From: Ktedonobacter sp.
GTDB lineage: Bacteria > Chloroflexota > Ktedonobacteria > Ktedonobacterales > Ktedonobacteraceae
Direction of reading: 5' to 3'
Length of the DNA stretch: 13,038 nt
NCBI GenBank assembly: GCA_003450555.1
Contig: DMFQ01000053.1
Span: 1-13,038 of the forward strand
Part shown: in pieces, positions 1 through 6,636 of the stretch
Layout: each line of letters begins with the position of its first letter
How positions within the stretch are numbered: position 1 is the stretch's first letter
Position numbers and translations under genes: made by a program
The notes under the pieces: generated by a model
The model's database searches: none
What the model was told of the DNA's origin: nothing
Seen by the model: the letters and a program-made list of their open reading frames with translations, nothing else

Positions 1-121
1 CCTTTATGGTCGCCCGCGTCCAGGTCACACCAGAGACTCCCCGCCTCGACAAGTATGAAGCCGCTTCCCAAGCAGCCTGACAAAATACCTACTCCTGACC
101 CCCTCCATTTGGCTTGCTTCG

Positions 122-151
122 AGTATAGCATTTTTGGCGGAAGAACACCAA
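122..151 (-). promoter_or_regulatory. possible leftward promoter toward the window edge
   Basis: On the minus strand TTGGTG (146-151) and TATACT (122-127) are separated by 18 bp, a reasonable housekeeping-sigma promoter. It would drive a gene lying left of the window. A GTG codon at 26-28, preceded by a GGGGAG ribosome-binding-like stretch, could be that gene's start, but only about nine codons are visible, so no coding call is made. Confidence 0.35.
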
Positions 152-158
152 AATGTAC

Positions 159-211
159 GGGCAACCCTTGCGGTTGCCCTGAAAAGGGTTCCCTTGCGGT
201 TGCCCTGAAAA
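159..211. repeat. REP-like palindromic repeat, one full and one partial unit
   Basis: GGGCAACC and GGTTGCCC form a perfect 8-bp stem around a 5-nt loop (159-179). The 21-nt right part of this unit (165-185) is repeated exactly 26 bp later (191-211), where the left arm is degenerate. Short GC-rich palindromes of this type are common between genes in large Chloroflexota genomes. It could act as an extragenic palindrome or a transcription terminator: reading right, the second copy is followed by an A-run; reading left, the block is preceded by a T-run, which is the wrong order for a leftward terminator. Confidence 0.6.
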
Positions 212-241
212 AATCTCATTCAAAACGACCGTCCCAAACAC

Positions 242-270
242 TTGTCATCCTGATAGCATCGTGATACACT
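242..270 (+). promoter_or_regulatory. promoter of the response regulator unit
   Basis: TTGTCA (242-247), a 17-bp spacer and TACACT (265-270) form a good promoter, and TGA directly before TACACT adds an extended -10 element. Transcription would start near 277, giving a leader of about 124 nt before the ATG at 401. The leader contains a small inverted repeat (CGGAC ... GTCCG, near 334-355) of unknown meaning. Confidence 0.55.
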
Positions 271-400
271 TTGCAAGGAAAATACGACCATCCCATTACT
301 TCTAACATAGTGCGCAAATCTACACATTTTTAACGGACATAATGGGGAACGTCCGCTATCCAGTCGCGACCAATAGAAAATCTTTGAGGTAGTAGTAACA

Positions 401-2236
401 ATGTCTGAGCTATGGCGCATACTCCTTGTTGAGGATAATGACGTTCTCAACCAGAGTATTGTCAACTCGCTTCGCAAAGATGGATATGTTGTCCATGGAG
501 TCAGAAGTGGAGCTGAAGCAATACGCATAGTCTGGTCGGAAGAATTCGATGTAGTAATTGGTGACCTCAAAACGCCAGGAGCAGATGGCTTTGAAATGCT
601 TCAATGGCTCAGAACATTCCGCCCAAAAACACGCATGATCATGATTGCCGCGTCCGGCTCTGCCATGGACCGCACCCAGGCTTTAGAGGCAGGAGTTGTC
701 AGCTACCTATCAAAGCCTTTAGACCTTCACCTCCTCAAAGAAGAATTGCGCCGTCTCCTTCAGCATACCGGGTTTTCCGCGAGTCTGGACTCATTTGATC
801 TGCTTGATGTCATTCAAATTATTACTATGAGCCGCAAGAGTATCGCCTTGCTGGTGAATACCGGCCTGGAAGAACGCGGGATATTGCGTTTCCAGGGGGG
901 AGAGTTGATCTGGGCAGAGTACGGTATCTTGCGCGGAGAGGAAGCATTTTTCGCCCTTGCCGCCCACAAAAACGGTACTGTGATTCATCAACCCTGGAAT
1001 GAACGAATTACCCCAAATGTCACGCAGCCACTCTCTCGCCTGATTTTTCAGGCTCTCCAATATCGCTCGAAGTACGCTGCTATGCAGCAATCAACTGGTG
1101 AACACGAGGTCATTCAAAAGGCTATTGTCCACAGCATGGCACTCTCTGCACGAGATTTAATTGACGATCGCCCATTTCTTACCGGTGAGATGGCCCAGGG
1201 CGATGGCATTGATAAGGTTTTTCAAGAATACGTAGAGGATGAAGAGATGGTAAGTATCAGCGATGGGAATAATGGGAACAACGGCAGCGTCGAGAGTAAT
1301 GAGGCCACGGAATGGTGGCAACAACCGCTCAGGATGCGGAATGGTGATATTCAAACGAGCGATGATCCTTCGCTTGTGAAGTCTGATCCTGATGCTCTAC
1401 CAATTGCCAACGTCACTAATATCACTCCCTCTACTGTGCATAAGACCGCTGCCAGTCAACGTGCTGATCTCCCATCCTGGTTGATGGAGCAACCTACCGA
1501 TTCTGGCATGCCTAAGTTGCATCCCTCTTCCCTCTCTACTACTGCTCATGGACCGGCCGCTCAGCCTGCAAAGCCGTCACCCGCGGAATGGCAAGCAAAT
1601 TCTCCTCGGGCCAGGACAACTATACCACTGTCTCGCAAGCAGTCCACTGGGGCACAAAAGCCTCTTCCCAAAGCTACCGGCAAAAGATCATCCAGTTCCC
1701 CAGAATGGCAATCACCCGAGCAGGAAACTCCGCCCAATGGACACCTGCAGAACCTCGCGCGCGCGCGTAAGACAAGTGGTGCTATGTCTCTTGAAGAATT
1801 GCTGGAACGTGACACCCCGACGCTTACAAATATGCACAAGCTGGGAACTCATCAGCCAACAAAGCGAAACTACTCAAACCTGGTTGCCGCCTTGCAAACA
1901 GTAGGGTATTCTATCAGTGGTTTTATCGCTACCGCGGTTGCGAGCTTCGATGGACAACCGATTGCTCAGGTCACGATAGATGATATCGATATTTCACAGC
2001 TTTGTAGTTATTTCAGTAATATCCTGCAAGGCGTTCTCATGTCACTGAAAGAGGGAAATGGGAGCGACTATGAAGATACAGTTATTACCAGCGCGGATCG
2101 GCACATCTTGTTGCGCATTGTCGGCAGTGATAAAGAAGCTTTTCACGTGCTCATCACAACTCGTGAAGCAAAGCCTTCGGAGAGCCTTGAGGTGATGACG
2201 AATGTCGACGCTGCTATCGTAGCCGCGTTACACTAG
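401..2236 (+). CDS. response regulator with DUF4388 (PATAN) and roadblock/LC7 domains
   Basis: The 611-residue protein has three folded parts. Residues 5-121 are a receiver domain: acidic pocket E11-D12, phosphoacceptor D55 and K105 are in place, but the usual switch Thr/Ser position appears to be Ala83. Residues about 122-250 match a DUF4388/PATAN domain, found in prokaryotic signalling proteins and often linked to two-component systems. After a long Pro/Ser/Gln-rich, probably disordered linker (about 255-490), residues about 495-611 form a roadblock/LC7 domain, a fold that binds or regulates small Ras-like GTPases such as MglA. There is no DNA-binding output, so it likely works through protein contacts in the cytoplasm. 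No kinase or GTPase gene lies in the window. A GAGGT ribosome site lies about 10 nt before the ATG, and a small membrane-protein ORF follows after 16 nt, probably in the same transcript. Confidence 0.9.
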   Translation: MSELWRILLVEDNDVLNQSIVNSLRKDGYVVHGVRSGAEAIRIVWSEEFDVVIGDLKTPGADGFEMLQWLRTFRPKTRMIMIAASGSAMDRTQALEAGVVSYLSKPLDLHLLKEELRRLLQHTGFSASLDSFDLLDVIQIITMSRKSIALLVNTGLEERGILRFQGGELIWAEYGILRGEEAFFALAAHKNGTVIHQPWNERITPNVTQPLSRLIFQALQYRSKYAAMQQSTGEHEVIQKAIVHSMALSARDLIDDRPFLTGEMAQGDGIDKVFQEYVEDEEMVSISDGNNGNNGSVESNEATEWWQQPLRMRNGDIQTSDDPSLVKSDPDALPIANVTNITPSTVHKTAASQRADLPSWLMEQPTDSGMPKLHPSSLSTTAHGPAAQPAKPSPAEWQANSPRARTTIPLSRKQSTGAQKPLPKATGKRSSSSPEWQSPEQETPPNGHLQNLARARKTSGAMSLEELLERDTPTLTNMHKLGTHQPTKRNYSNLVAALQTVGYSISGFIATAVASFDGQPIAQVTIDDIDISQLCSYFSNILQGVLMSLKEGNGSDYEDTVITSADRHILLRIVGSDKEAFHVLITTREAKPSESLEVMTNVDAAIVAALH

Positions 2237-2252
2237 GACAACGAGGAAACAA

Positions 2253-2384
2253 ATGAGCGAAAAACGTACTCCGACTGAGGAAGAACAAAAAATAAATCGT
2301 AGATCCTTCATCATAGGTATCTTTATAGGCCTGGCCTTTATTGTTCTCTTCACCGTGCTCTACTTCATGGGCCTAATCAAGTGA
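2253..2384 (+). CDS. small single-pass membrane protein (43 aa)
   Basis: The ORF starts with ATG 16 nt after the response regulator stop, with GAGG about 9 nt upstream, and ends in TGA. The product has a charged, Glu/Lys/Arg-rich N-terminus (residues 1-17, ending in Asn-Arg-Arg) followed by one strongly hydrophobic segment (about 19-41) and a final lysine. The positive residues just before the helix suggest that the N-terminus stays in the cytoplasm. No family is recognised. The spacing and ribosome site point to co-expression with the response regulator, so it may be a membrane anchor or partner for it; this is inference. Its last 12 bases overlap the 3' end of the opposing pspA-like gene. 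It could be a chance ORF, but the clean topology and ribosome site argue against that. Confidence 0.62.
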   Translation: MSEKRTPTEEEQKINRRSFIIGIFIGLAFIVLFTVLYFMGLIK

Positions 2385-3251
2385 TTTTCTCCATTCTGTC
2401 AAATTCAGCTCTTTGTTTGTCTCTACTTTCCCTGTTGTTCCTGTGGTATTTGACAATCCAGGATCAACCCGTCCTGGCGCATCCCCCTGATCTCCTTCTG
2501 CTACTTTCTTCACAGGAGCATTCTTCTGTGGCTTCGGTGGGATCAGCGGTGAGGGGTTTGCTTTCCCTTCATGGAGCAGGGGCAGATCTCGCGGAGGCTT
2601 ATTTTTTGCCTTGAGGTCACGCATCTGGCGCTCGATCACCTGGTCTTCGGAGAACTGATCAAGCTGCGCTCCAATGTCCCTGCTGTGCAAGTCTGCTAGC
2701 GCGCGTGCGCGCGCCTCAGCCTCTAAAACAGCATCCTGCGCCCGGTTCGCTCGCTCTTTCTCCTTTACTCCCCCGGTCTTATTCAATGAGTCAAAGACCC
2801 GCTGCTGAAGTAACGCGTTGCGCTTGCGTGTGACAAGCAGTTCGATCGTCGTCTCAACCTCGGAGATCTTCGCTTCGAGCTGCCGCAATGCACCGCGCAT
2901 CGTAATCACCAACTGTTCCTGTTCCTTTTGCATCTGCTGGTAACGGTTTGCCTGCTTGAGGATATCATTGTAACGGGTCAAAGCCATTCGTGCCGCAGTA
3001 TCGTTATTCTGTTGGACCGCCAGCTCTGCTTTTTTCAGCCAGGCATCCGCCTCAGCCGCTCTCTCCTTGCTGTGTTTTTGCAGCTTATGGCTTTCAGCAA
3101 TGGCCGTGGCAACCTGTGTCTTCACCTGTACCAACTGGTTGCGCATATCGAGCTGCAACTGTCGCAGCACCTGCTCAGGGTCGTCCGCTTTTTCGATCAT
3201 CGAATTAAGATTTGCCCCTAGCAAAGTAAGCACTCGTTCCAACAGATTCAT
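2373..3251 (-). CDS. pspA: PspA/IM30 (Vipp1) family membrane-stress protein
   Basis: This is a 292-residue protein. Residues about 1-215 show the PspA/IM30 pattern: a short amphipathic N-terminal helix, a conserved-looking MIEKADDPEQVL stretch, and long Gln/Glu/Ala-rich coiled coils. Family members assemble into ESCRT-III-like rods and rings on the inner face of the membrane and limit damage or proton leakage. Classical PspA is about 220 residues, so this one has an extra tail of roughly 75-80 residues rich in Pro, Gly, Lys and Thr, probably disordered. It is the last gene of the XRE-NfeD-flotillin cluster, 92 bases downstream of flotillin, with a strong hairpin between. A purine-rich GAGGGGGG lies about 12 nt before the ATG. 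No terminator is visible after its stop, which overlaps the facing small ORF. Confidence 0.9.
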   Translation of the reverse strand: MNLLERVLTLLGANLNSMIEKADDPEQVLRQLQLDMRNQLVQVKTQVATAIAESHKLQKHSKERAAEADAWLKKAELAVQQNNDTAARMALTRYNDILKQANRYQQMQKEQEQLVITMRGALRQLEAKISEVETTIELLVTRKRNALLQQRVFDSLNKTGGVKEKERANRAQDAVLEAEARARALADLHSRDIGAQLDQFSEDQVIERQMRDLKAKNKPPRDLPLLHEGKANPSPLIPPKPQKNAPVKKVAEGDQGDAPGRVDPGLSNTTGTTGKVETNKELNLTEWRKSLD

Positions 3252-3279
3252 GTAGTCATTAACCCCCCTCTAGCGTGTT

Positions 3280-3313
3280 GCGGCCTGGCCGCTCTTGCGA
3301 GCGCCAGGGCCGC
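3280..3313 (-). promoter_or_regulatory. GC-rich intergenic hairpin between flotillin and pspA
   Basis: Read on the minus strand, GCGGCC, TGGC and GCTC pair with GAGC, GCCA and GGCCGC around a GCAA (GNRA-type) tetraloop, giving about 14 base pairs with one bulged C on each arm. No U-run follows, so it is unlikely to be a simple intrinsic terminator. An RNA-processing or stability element that sets different flotillin and PspA levels is more likely; this is inference. Confidence 0.5.
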
Positions 3314-3343
3314 CTTTACACAATCACCTTTTCCAGGTGTGGG

Positions 3344-4933
3344 CTATTTCTCGCCTGGTGTAGCCTCAACGGCGCTCGCTGTACCATTAACCCTTGCCCC
3401 GTTGGCATCTCCCTGCTCCCCATCTTGATTTGCCAGGGCGGGAATATGGTTCATCAGGTCACCAATGCGCGTCCCGCTTAGCAACTCAAAGAGTGCTGGT
3501 ATCTGCGCGACCATGTTGACGATATCGCCAGTCAGGCGGCTGGCTCCAACTCCATGACCATCATTCCCGTTACCGGTGGAGATGATGGTGACTTTGTCAA
3601 CCTTGCTCAACGGCTCGGCAATCGCGCGCACCATTTCAGGCATGCCGGTCAACAACTTATCCAGCACGGCGGCCTGGTTGTATTCGTGGAATGCCGCTGC
3701 TTTGACTTTCATGGCATCGGCTTCTGCTTCACCTTTGGCGCGGATAACTTCCGCCTCTGCCAGACCTTTGGCACGGATGACCTCGGCGTCTGCCAGACCA
3801 CGAGCGCGGTTGGCTTCTGCTTCTGCCATTCCACGCGCTTTGTTGGCGTCGGCATCGCCGATACCTCGTGCCCTGGTGGCATCAGCCTGCCCCTGCGCCT
3901 CCAGGAAAATGCGTTGCCGTTCGGCTTCGGCTACCGTTTCAACGCGCCGTCGCTCGGCCTCGGCCGCCTTCTGGATCGTTGCCTGCAGTTCCAGTTCACG
4001 GCGTTGGATTTCGGCCTGCTGCACTTTGATCTGTGCGTTCTTCTCAACCTCGGTAACTTTGACTGCCTCGATGACGACCTGCTGCTGCATCAAATTGGCC
4101 TGGATATCGTAGGCCTTGTCGGCGGACGCCTGTTGCTTTTTAACTTCGGCGTCAAAAGCTGCCTTTTTCAAGGACAGGTTGCGCTGTGATTCCGCCTGGA
4201 ATCCAAGTGACTCGGCCTCGGCTTTGACACGCTCTTGATCGGCCATCGATTTGGAGACTGCGGCCTCTCGCGCCGCGTTCGCCTGTTGAATTTGTGTATC
4301 GCGCTGTCCCAGGGCAGCCGCAATATCGGCCTGTTTGCGGATTTGCACAATCTGCGGACGGCCCATGTTGCTGATGTAATCGTTCTTATCGCGTACATCT
4401 TTAATTGTGAAAGAGATGACTTCCAGTCCCATCTTCTCCATGTCTGGAGTGACGGTCTTAAGCATCTTAGAACCCACATTCTCAGGGTCTTTCACTAGCT
4501 CTTCAACGGTCAACTGTCCCACGATGCCGCGCAGGTGACCTTCCATCACCAGGCGAATAAGGTTTTCACGATCTTCCTGGCGTTTGCTGAGGAATTGTTC
4601 TGCTGCGGTCTTGATGCTCTGTTCGTCAGAGCGCACTTTGATCTGTGTGACTGCCTCGACATTAACCGCTACGCCCTGCGTCGTGTACAGATCCTGCGAG
4701 GGTGCGACATCAAAGGACATCAATTCAAGTGAGAAATCCTGCGCTCGCTGGTAAAGGGGTATCACGAAATGAGAGCCGCCGGTAATAACTTTCGTTCCAC
4801 CTGCTCCAAAGACGATCAGGGCCTGATTCGGACCGACTTTACGAAGTAATCGTCCGATGACCTGGAGGATGACAAAAACGGCGATCACGAGGGCGACAAC
4901 GCCCACCACCACTAAGAGTATTAAAGGATCCAT
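3344..4933 (-). CDS. floT: flotillin (SPFH/Band 7 membrane-microdomain scaffold)
   Basis: A 529-residue flotillin of the YuaG/FloT type. Residues 4-28 are an N-terminal membrane segment, about 30-200 the SPFH/Band 7 domain (including GPNQALIVFG and the GIVGQLTVEELVKD region), and about 200-415 the long Ala/Glu/Gln/Arg coiled-coil 'flotillin' region. Residues 355-409 are five consecutive 11-residue units of the form A(R/K)GxAEAExxR. The C-terminus is Gly/Asn-rich. Bacterial flotillins oligomerise at the inner membrane and organise microdomains, and YuaF/NfeD-type proteins are their usual partners. Here the NfeD gene lies directly upstream with 7 nt between, and AAGGAG overlaps the NfeD stop about 10 nt before this ATG. 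A short out-of-frame ORF (ATGTTATGG..., five codons) starts between the ribosome site and the ATG and could tune translation. The family call is very secure. Confidence 0.95.
   Translation of the reverse strand: MDPLILLVVVGVVALVIAVFVILQVIGRLLRKVGPNQALIVFGAGGTKVITGGSHFVIPLYQRAQDFSLELMSFDVAPSQDLYTTQGVAVNVEAVTQIKVRSDEQSIKTAAEQFLSKRQEDRENLIRLVMEGHLRGIVGQLTVEELVKDPENVGSKMLKTVTPDMEKMGLEVISFTIKDVRDKNDYISNMGRPQIVQIRKQADIAAALGQRDTQIQQANAAREAAVSKSMADQERVKAEAESLGFQAESQRNLSLKKAAFDAEVKKQQASADKAYDIQANLMQQQVVIEAVKVTEVEKNAQIKVQQAEIQRRELELQATIQKAAEAERRRVETVAEAERQRIFLEAQGQADATRARGIGDADANKARGMAEAEANRARGLADAEVIRAKGLAEAEVIRAKGEAEADAMKVKAAAFHEYNQAAVLDKLLTGMPEMVRAIAEPLSKVDKVTIISTGNGNDGHGVGASRLTGDIVNMVAQIPALFELLSGTRIGDLMNHIPALANQDGEQGDANGARVNGTASAVEATPGEK
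3707..3871 (-). repeat. five tandem 33-bp units within the flotillin gene
   Basis: The segment encodes residues 355-409 of flotillin as five contiguous 11-residue (hendecad) units, beginning ARGIGDADANK, ARGMAEAEANR, ARGLADAEVIR, AKGLAEAEVIR and AKGEAEADAMK. The third and fourth units are almost identical. Hendecads favour a right-handed coiled coil. The DNA copies have diverged but may still allow unit gain or loss. Confidence 0.8.
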
Positions 4934-4940
4934 AACATTG

Positions 4941-5765
4941 TTACTCCTTTTGTAAGTCTTTGCGTATGACTAATTCTGTGTCTGCTGTGTCTGATTCTTC
5001 AAGTAATGCACGTAATTTTGTTAGCTCATCGATATTTGACGCCGTGTCTTGAGTCTCTTCCTCCTCGTTAATAAATCGTTCCCACGTCTCAACCTCTGCA
5101 ATTCCTCTCTGGTAGTTGACAACAACTACCTCCTGATCCCGTTCGAGGCGGCGCCCATCAATACTGCGCGCGGGGACACTCTTGCGCATGCCGCCTGGAG
5201 AAATGTAAACGATCTCGCCCAGCCCATTTTCCTGGATGGTATTGCTCACTTTCCCCAGTAGTCCTGTACGATCTGAGACATCCTGTACGGTTGCACCTTC
5301 GCTGTTGCCAAACACGCGCGCGAGCATGAGCAACATCAACGCCGCGATCACTATTCCACCTACTCCCGCAAATGCTAATGTCAAGGGCAGCATCAACTGG
5401 GTCGTATTGTGGAAAACGTAACCAAAGAAACCAAATCCAAGCAGGAACAGGACAACGGATGTGGGATTGACATAAGACAGCAATGAGAAGTCATTCCCTT
5501 GTGCGCTGTGGGATGCTTCCTGCTGGGTCGTTGTCCCATGGAAAGGGGTGTGAACTCCACCATGGCTGACCACATGTGTACCACCGGCGTGTCCTATACT
5601 ACTTGTAGCACCATGTCCCACTGCAGGTAAATGGAATTGATGAGAAGCTGTATGGGTTGCCCCATGCCCCAGGTTTCCTAAGATGGCTGATCCCACTAAA
5701 AAGAGTAGCCCAAAAAGAAAACAGGCAAGGAAAACGAGGGAAAGCGGGTCTGTGGCGATTAACAT
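4941..5765 (-). CDS. NfeD/YuaF-like membrane protein with histidine-rich loop
   Basis: I place the start at the ATG at 5763-5765 (274 aa) because AAGGGAG lies 7 nt upstream; an in-frame TTG at 5822 would add 19 residues without a ribosome site. Hydrophobic segments lie at about 9-29, 102-120 and 126-151. Residues about 160-230 fit the NfeD C-terminal OB-fold (GLLGKVSNTI ... GLGEIVYISPGG ... VPARSIDG ... VVVVNY), followed by an acidic tail. NfeD/YuaF proteins sit in the membrane beside flotillin-type SPFH proteins. The unusual part is the loop between the first two helices (34-86), which holds 11 histidines and many Gly, Thr and Ser, and may bind metal. If the OB-fold is cytoplasmic, this loop would also be cytoplasmic. 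The gene lies 78 bp after the XRE gene and 7 nt before flotillin. Confidence 0.85.
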   Translation of the reverse strand: MLIATDPLSLVFLACFLFGLLFLVGSAILGNLGHGATHTASHQFHLPAVGHGATSSIGHAGGTHVVSHGGVHTPFHGTTTQQEASHSAQGNDFSLLSYVNPTSVVLFLLGFGFFGYVFHNTTQLMLPLTLAFAGVGGIVIAALMLLMLARVFGNSEGATVQDVSDRTGLLGKVSNTIQENGLGEIVYISPGGMRKSVPARSIDGRRLERDQEVVVVNYQRGIAEVETWERFINEEEETQDTASNIDELTKLRALLEESDTADTELVIRKDLQKE

Positions 5766-5843
5766 TGCTATACTCCCTTCGGCTTTGGATAAAGTAAACC
5801 ATATCCATTCACGTAAACGCAAAAATCAGCAAAATATACAATT

Positions 5844-6332
5844 TTATCTGGCCCCATTTTCCTTGTTTGGGTTATAGCTGTGTACCATGTGTTCTAACTC
5901 TTCCACCGGCTCATGCAAAAGTTGTTCAAAGACTGCCAGGTATTGCCGTGGATTATCAACGCTGCTCAAGTGCTGAAAAAAACTGTAGATCTCAGGATCG
6001 GTATGCCATTCTGCCGCGCTGGCAATCAACCATCTCTCAAAACGATCGCCATCACTCACCATATCGGTCAGCAGGTCAGTACTGTAGTCAGGGGGATCAC
6101 TCACCAGGTATGAGGGATGAACTTTGAAAAAATTTGCTAATAAGATCCGGCTCGTAGCCGTGAGGTGTACGCGTTTGCCCTTCTCCAGTTGCGATAAATA
6201 CGCCTGGCTGATGCTCTCGTTCAGTTCCTCTTGCATAGCTTTCACAACTTCTATTTGTGTCATTGGACGATTGTAGCCGCGTAACTCACCCTCAACTTCA
6301 CGTAAATGTTTGATTTTTTCAGATAAATCCAT
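5844..6332 (-). CDS. XRE-family helix-turn-helix regulator
   Basis: A 162-residue protein with an N-terminal helix-turn-helix of the XRE/Cro type (about 5-78: MTQIEVVKAM ... SISQAYLSQLEKGKR ... LLANFFKVHPSYL). The C-terminal half (about 85-162) is mostly helical, with an EEL/EHM-rich end, and matches no domain I recognise; it may form the dimer or sense a signal. The start is supported by GAGG about 6 nt before the ATG, just behind a strong promoter carrying two operator-like palindromes. The gene leads the NfeD-flotillin-PspA cluster, so the simplest reading is an autorepressor of that operon. A 78-bp gap before NfeD leaves room for a second promoter, but none is clear. The family is secure; the regulatory role is inferred from position. 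Confidence 0.88.
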   Translation of the reverse strand: MDLSEKIKHLREVEGELRGYNRPMTQIEVVKAMQEELNESISQAYLSQLEKGKRVHLTATSRILLANFFKVHPSYLVSDPPDYSTDLLTDMVSDGDRFERWLIASAAEWHTDPEIYSFFQHLSSVDNPRQYLAVFEQLLHEPVEELEHMVHSYNPNKENGAR

Positions 6333-6343
6333 AACGACCTCAC

Positions 6344-6381
6344 ATAACTATTTGCTATAATCTAATATAACTGATTGTTAT
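6344..6381. promoter_or_regulatory. pair of operator-like 15-bp palindromes
   Basis: Plus-strand ATAACTATTTGCTAT (6344-6358) and ATAACTGATTGTTAT (6367-6381) agree at 12 of 15 positions, and both have the form ATAAC-N5-G(T/C)TAT. They begin 23 bp apart, about two helical turns. One covers part of the -10 and spacer; the other covers the expected transcription start. This is the arrangement expected of an autorepressor's operators, presumably for the adjacent XRE protein (inference). Confidence 0.6.
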
Positions 6382-6392
6382 CCCCTTGTCAA
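6364..6392 (-). promoter_or_regulatory. strong promoter of the XRE-NfeD-flotillin-pspA operon
   Basis: On the minus strand there is a consensus TTGACA (6387-6392), exactly 17 bp of spacer, then TATATT (6364-6369). This is the best match to a housekeeping promoter in the window. Transcription should begin near 6357, leaving a leader of about 25 nt. The -35 lies in a near-palindrome, so TTGTCA is also present on the opposite strand. Confidence 0.75.
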
Positions 6393-6408
6393 GTGGTAGT
6401 GGCAGGTA

Positions 6409-6419
6409 TATGGTATACT
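6409..6419 (+). promoter_or_regulatory. extended -10 promoter for the zinc-ribbon gene
   Basis: TATGGTATACT contains TATACT (6414-6419) with TGG directly before it, an extended -10 element. The nearest -35-like TTGTCA (6386-6391) is 22 bp away, too far for a normal pair, so recognition would rest on the extended -10. It diverges from the XRE promoter and starts a leader of about 210 nt. Confidence 0.4.
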
Positions 6420-6636
6420 AAAAAAAGTTGTCTCGTGCTTCGTGGCTTAGAAGCACAACGTCGTAAATAGTGTCCCTTCTGTTCCCGACGATGATCTGGG
6501 ACGGCACAAAGCGAAACGTGCTGCAAGACGCTATGTGAAGTCGGCTCATCAACTGCTCTATGCAGGACCTCAGCATACAATAGCAGGGGAATGACGACAC
6601 ACCAACATCGATCCTTCCTCTGAGAAAGAGTGATTC
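6420..6636 (+). other. non-coding leader or gene-free stretch
   Basis: No convincing gene is seen here. A perfect 7-bp hairpin (GTGCTTC and GAAGCAC, 6435-6456, 8-nt loop) lies near the expected 5' end of the transcript. One frame stays open from 6451 to 6591 with a basic, protein-like translation but lacks an ATG or a ribosome site, so it could be a gene relic. Confidence 0.35.

Noticed and set aside
55..264. 69-residue plus-strand ORF at the left edge
   Set aside because: It reads through the REP-like repeat and has no ribosome site or domain.
3554..4189. 211-residue plus-strand ORF inside flotillin
   Set aside because: It is antisense to the repetitive coiled-coil region, where low-complexity codons keep the opposite frame open.
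5766..5822. TTG start adding 19 residues to the NfeD-like protein
   Set aside because: There is no ribosome site before it, whereas the ATG at 5765 has AAGGGAG at 7 nt.
6451..6594. Open 47-codon frame with a basic, protein-like translation
   Set aside because: It has no ATG, no ribosome site and a stop just before it; kept only as a possible relic within the leader.
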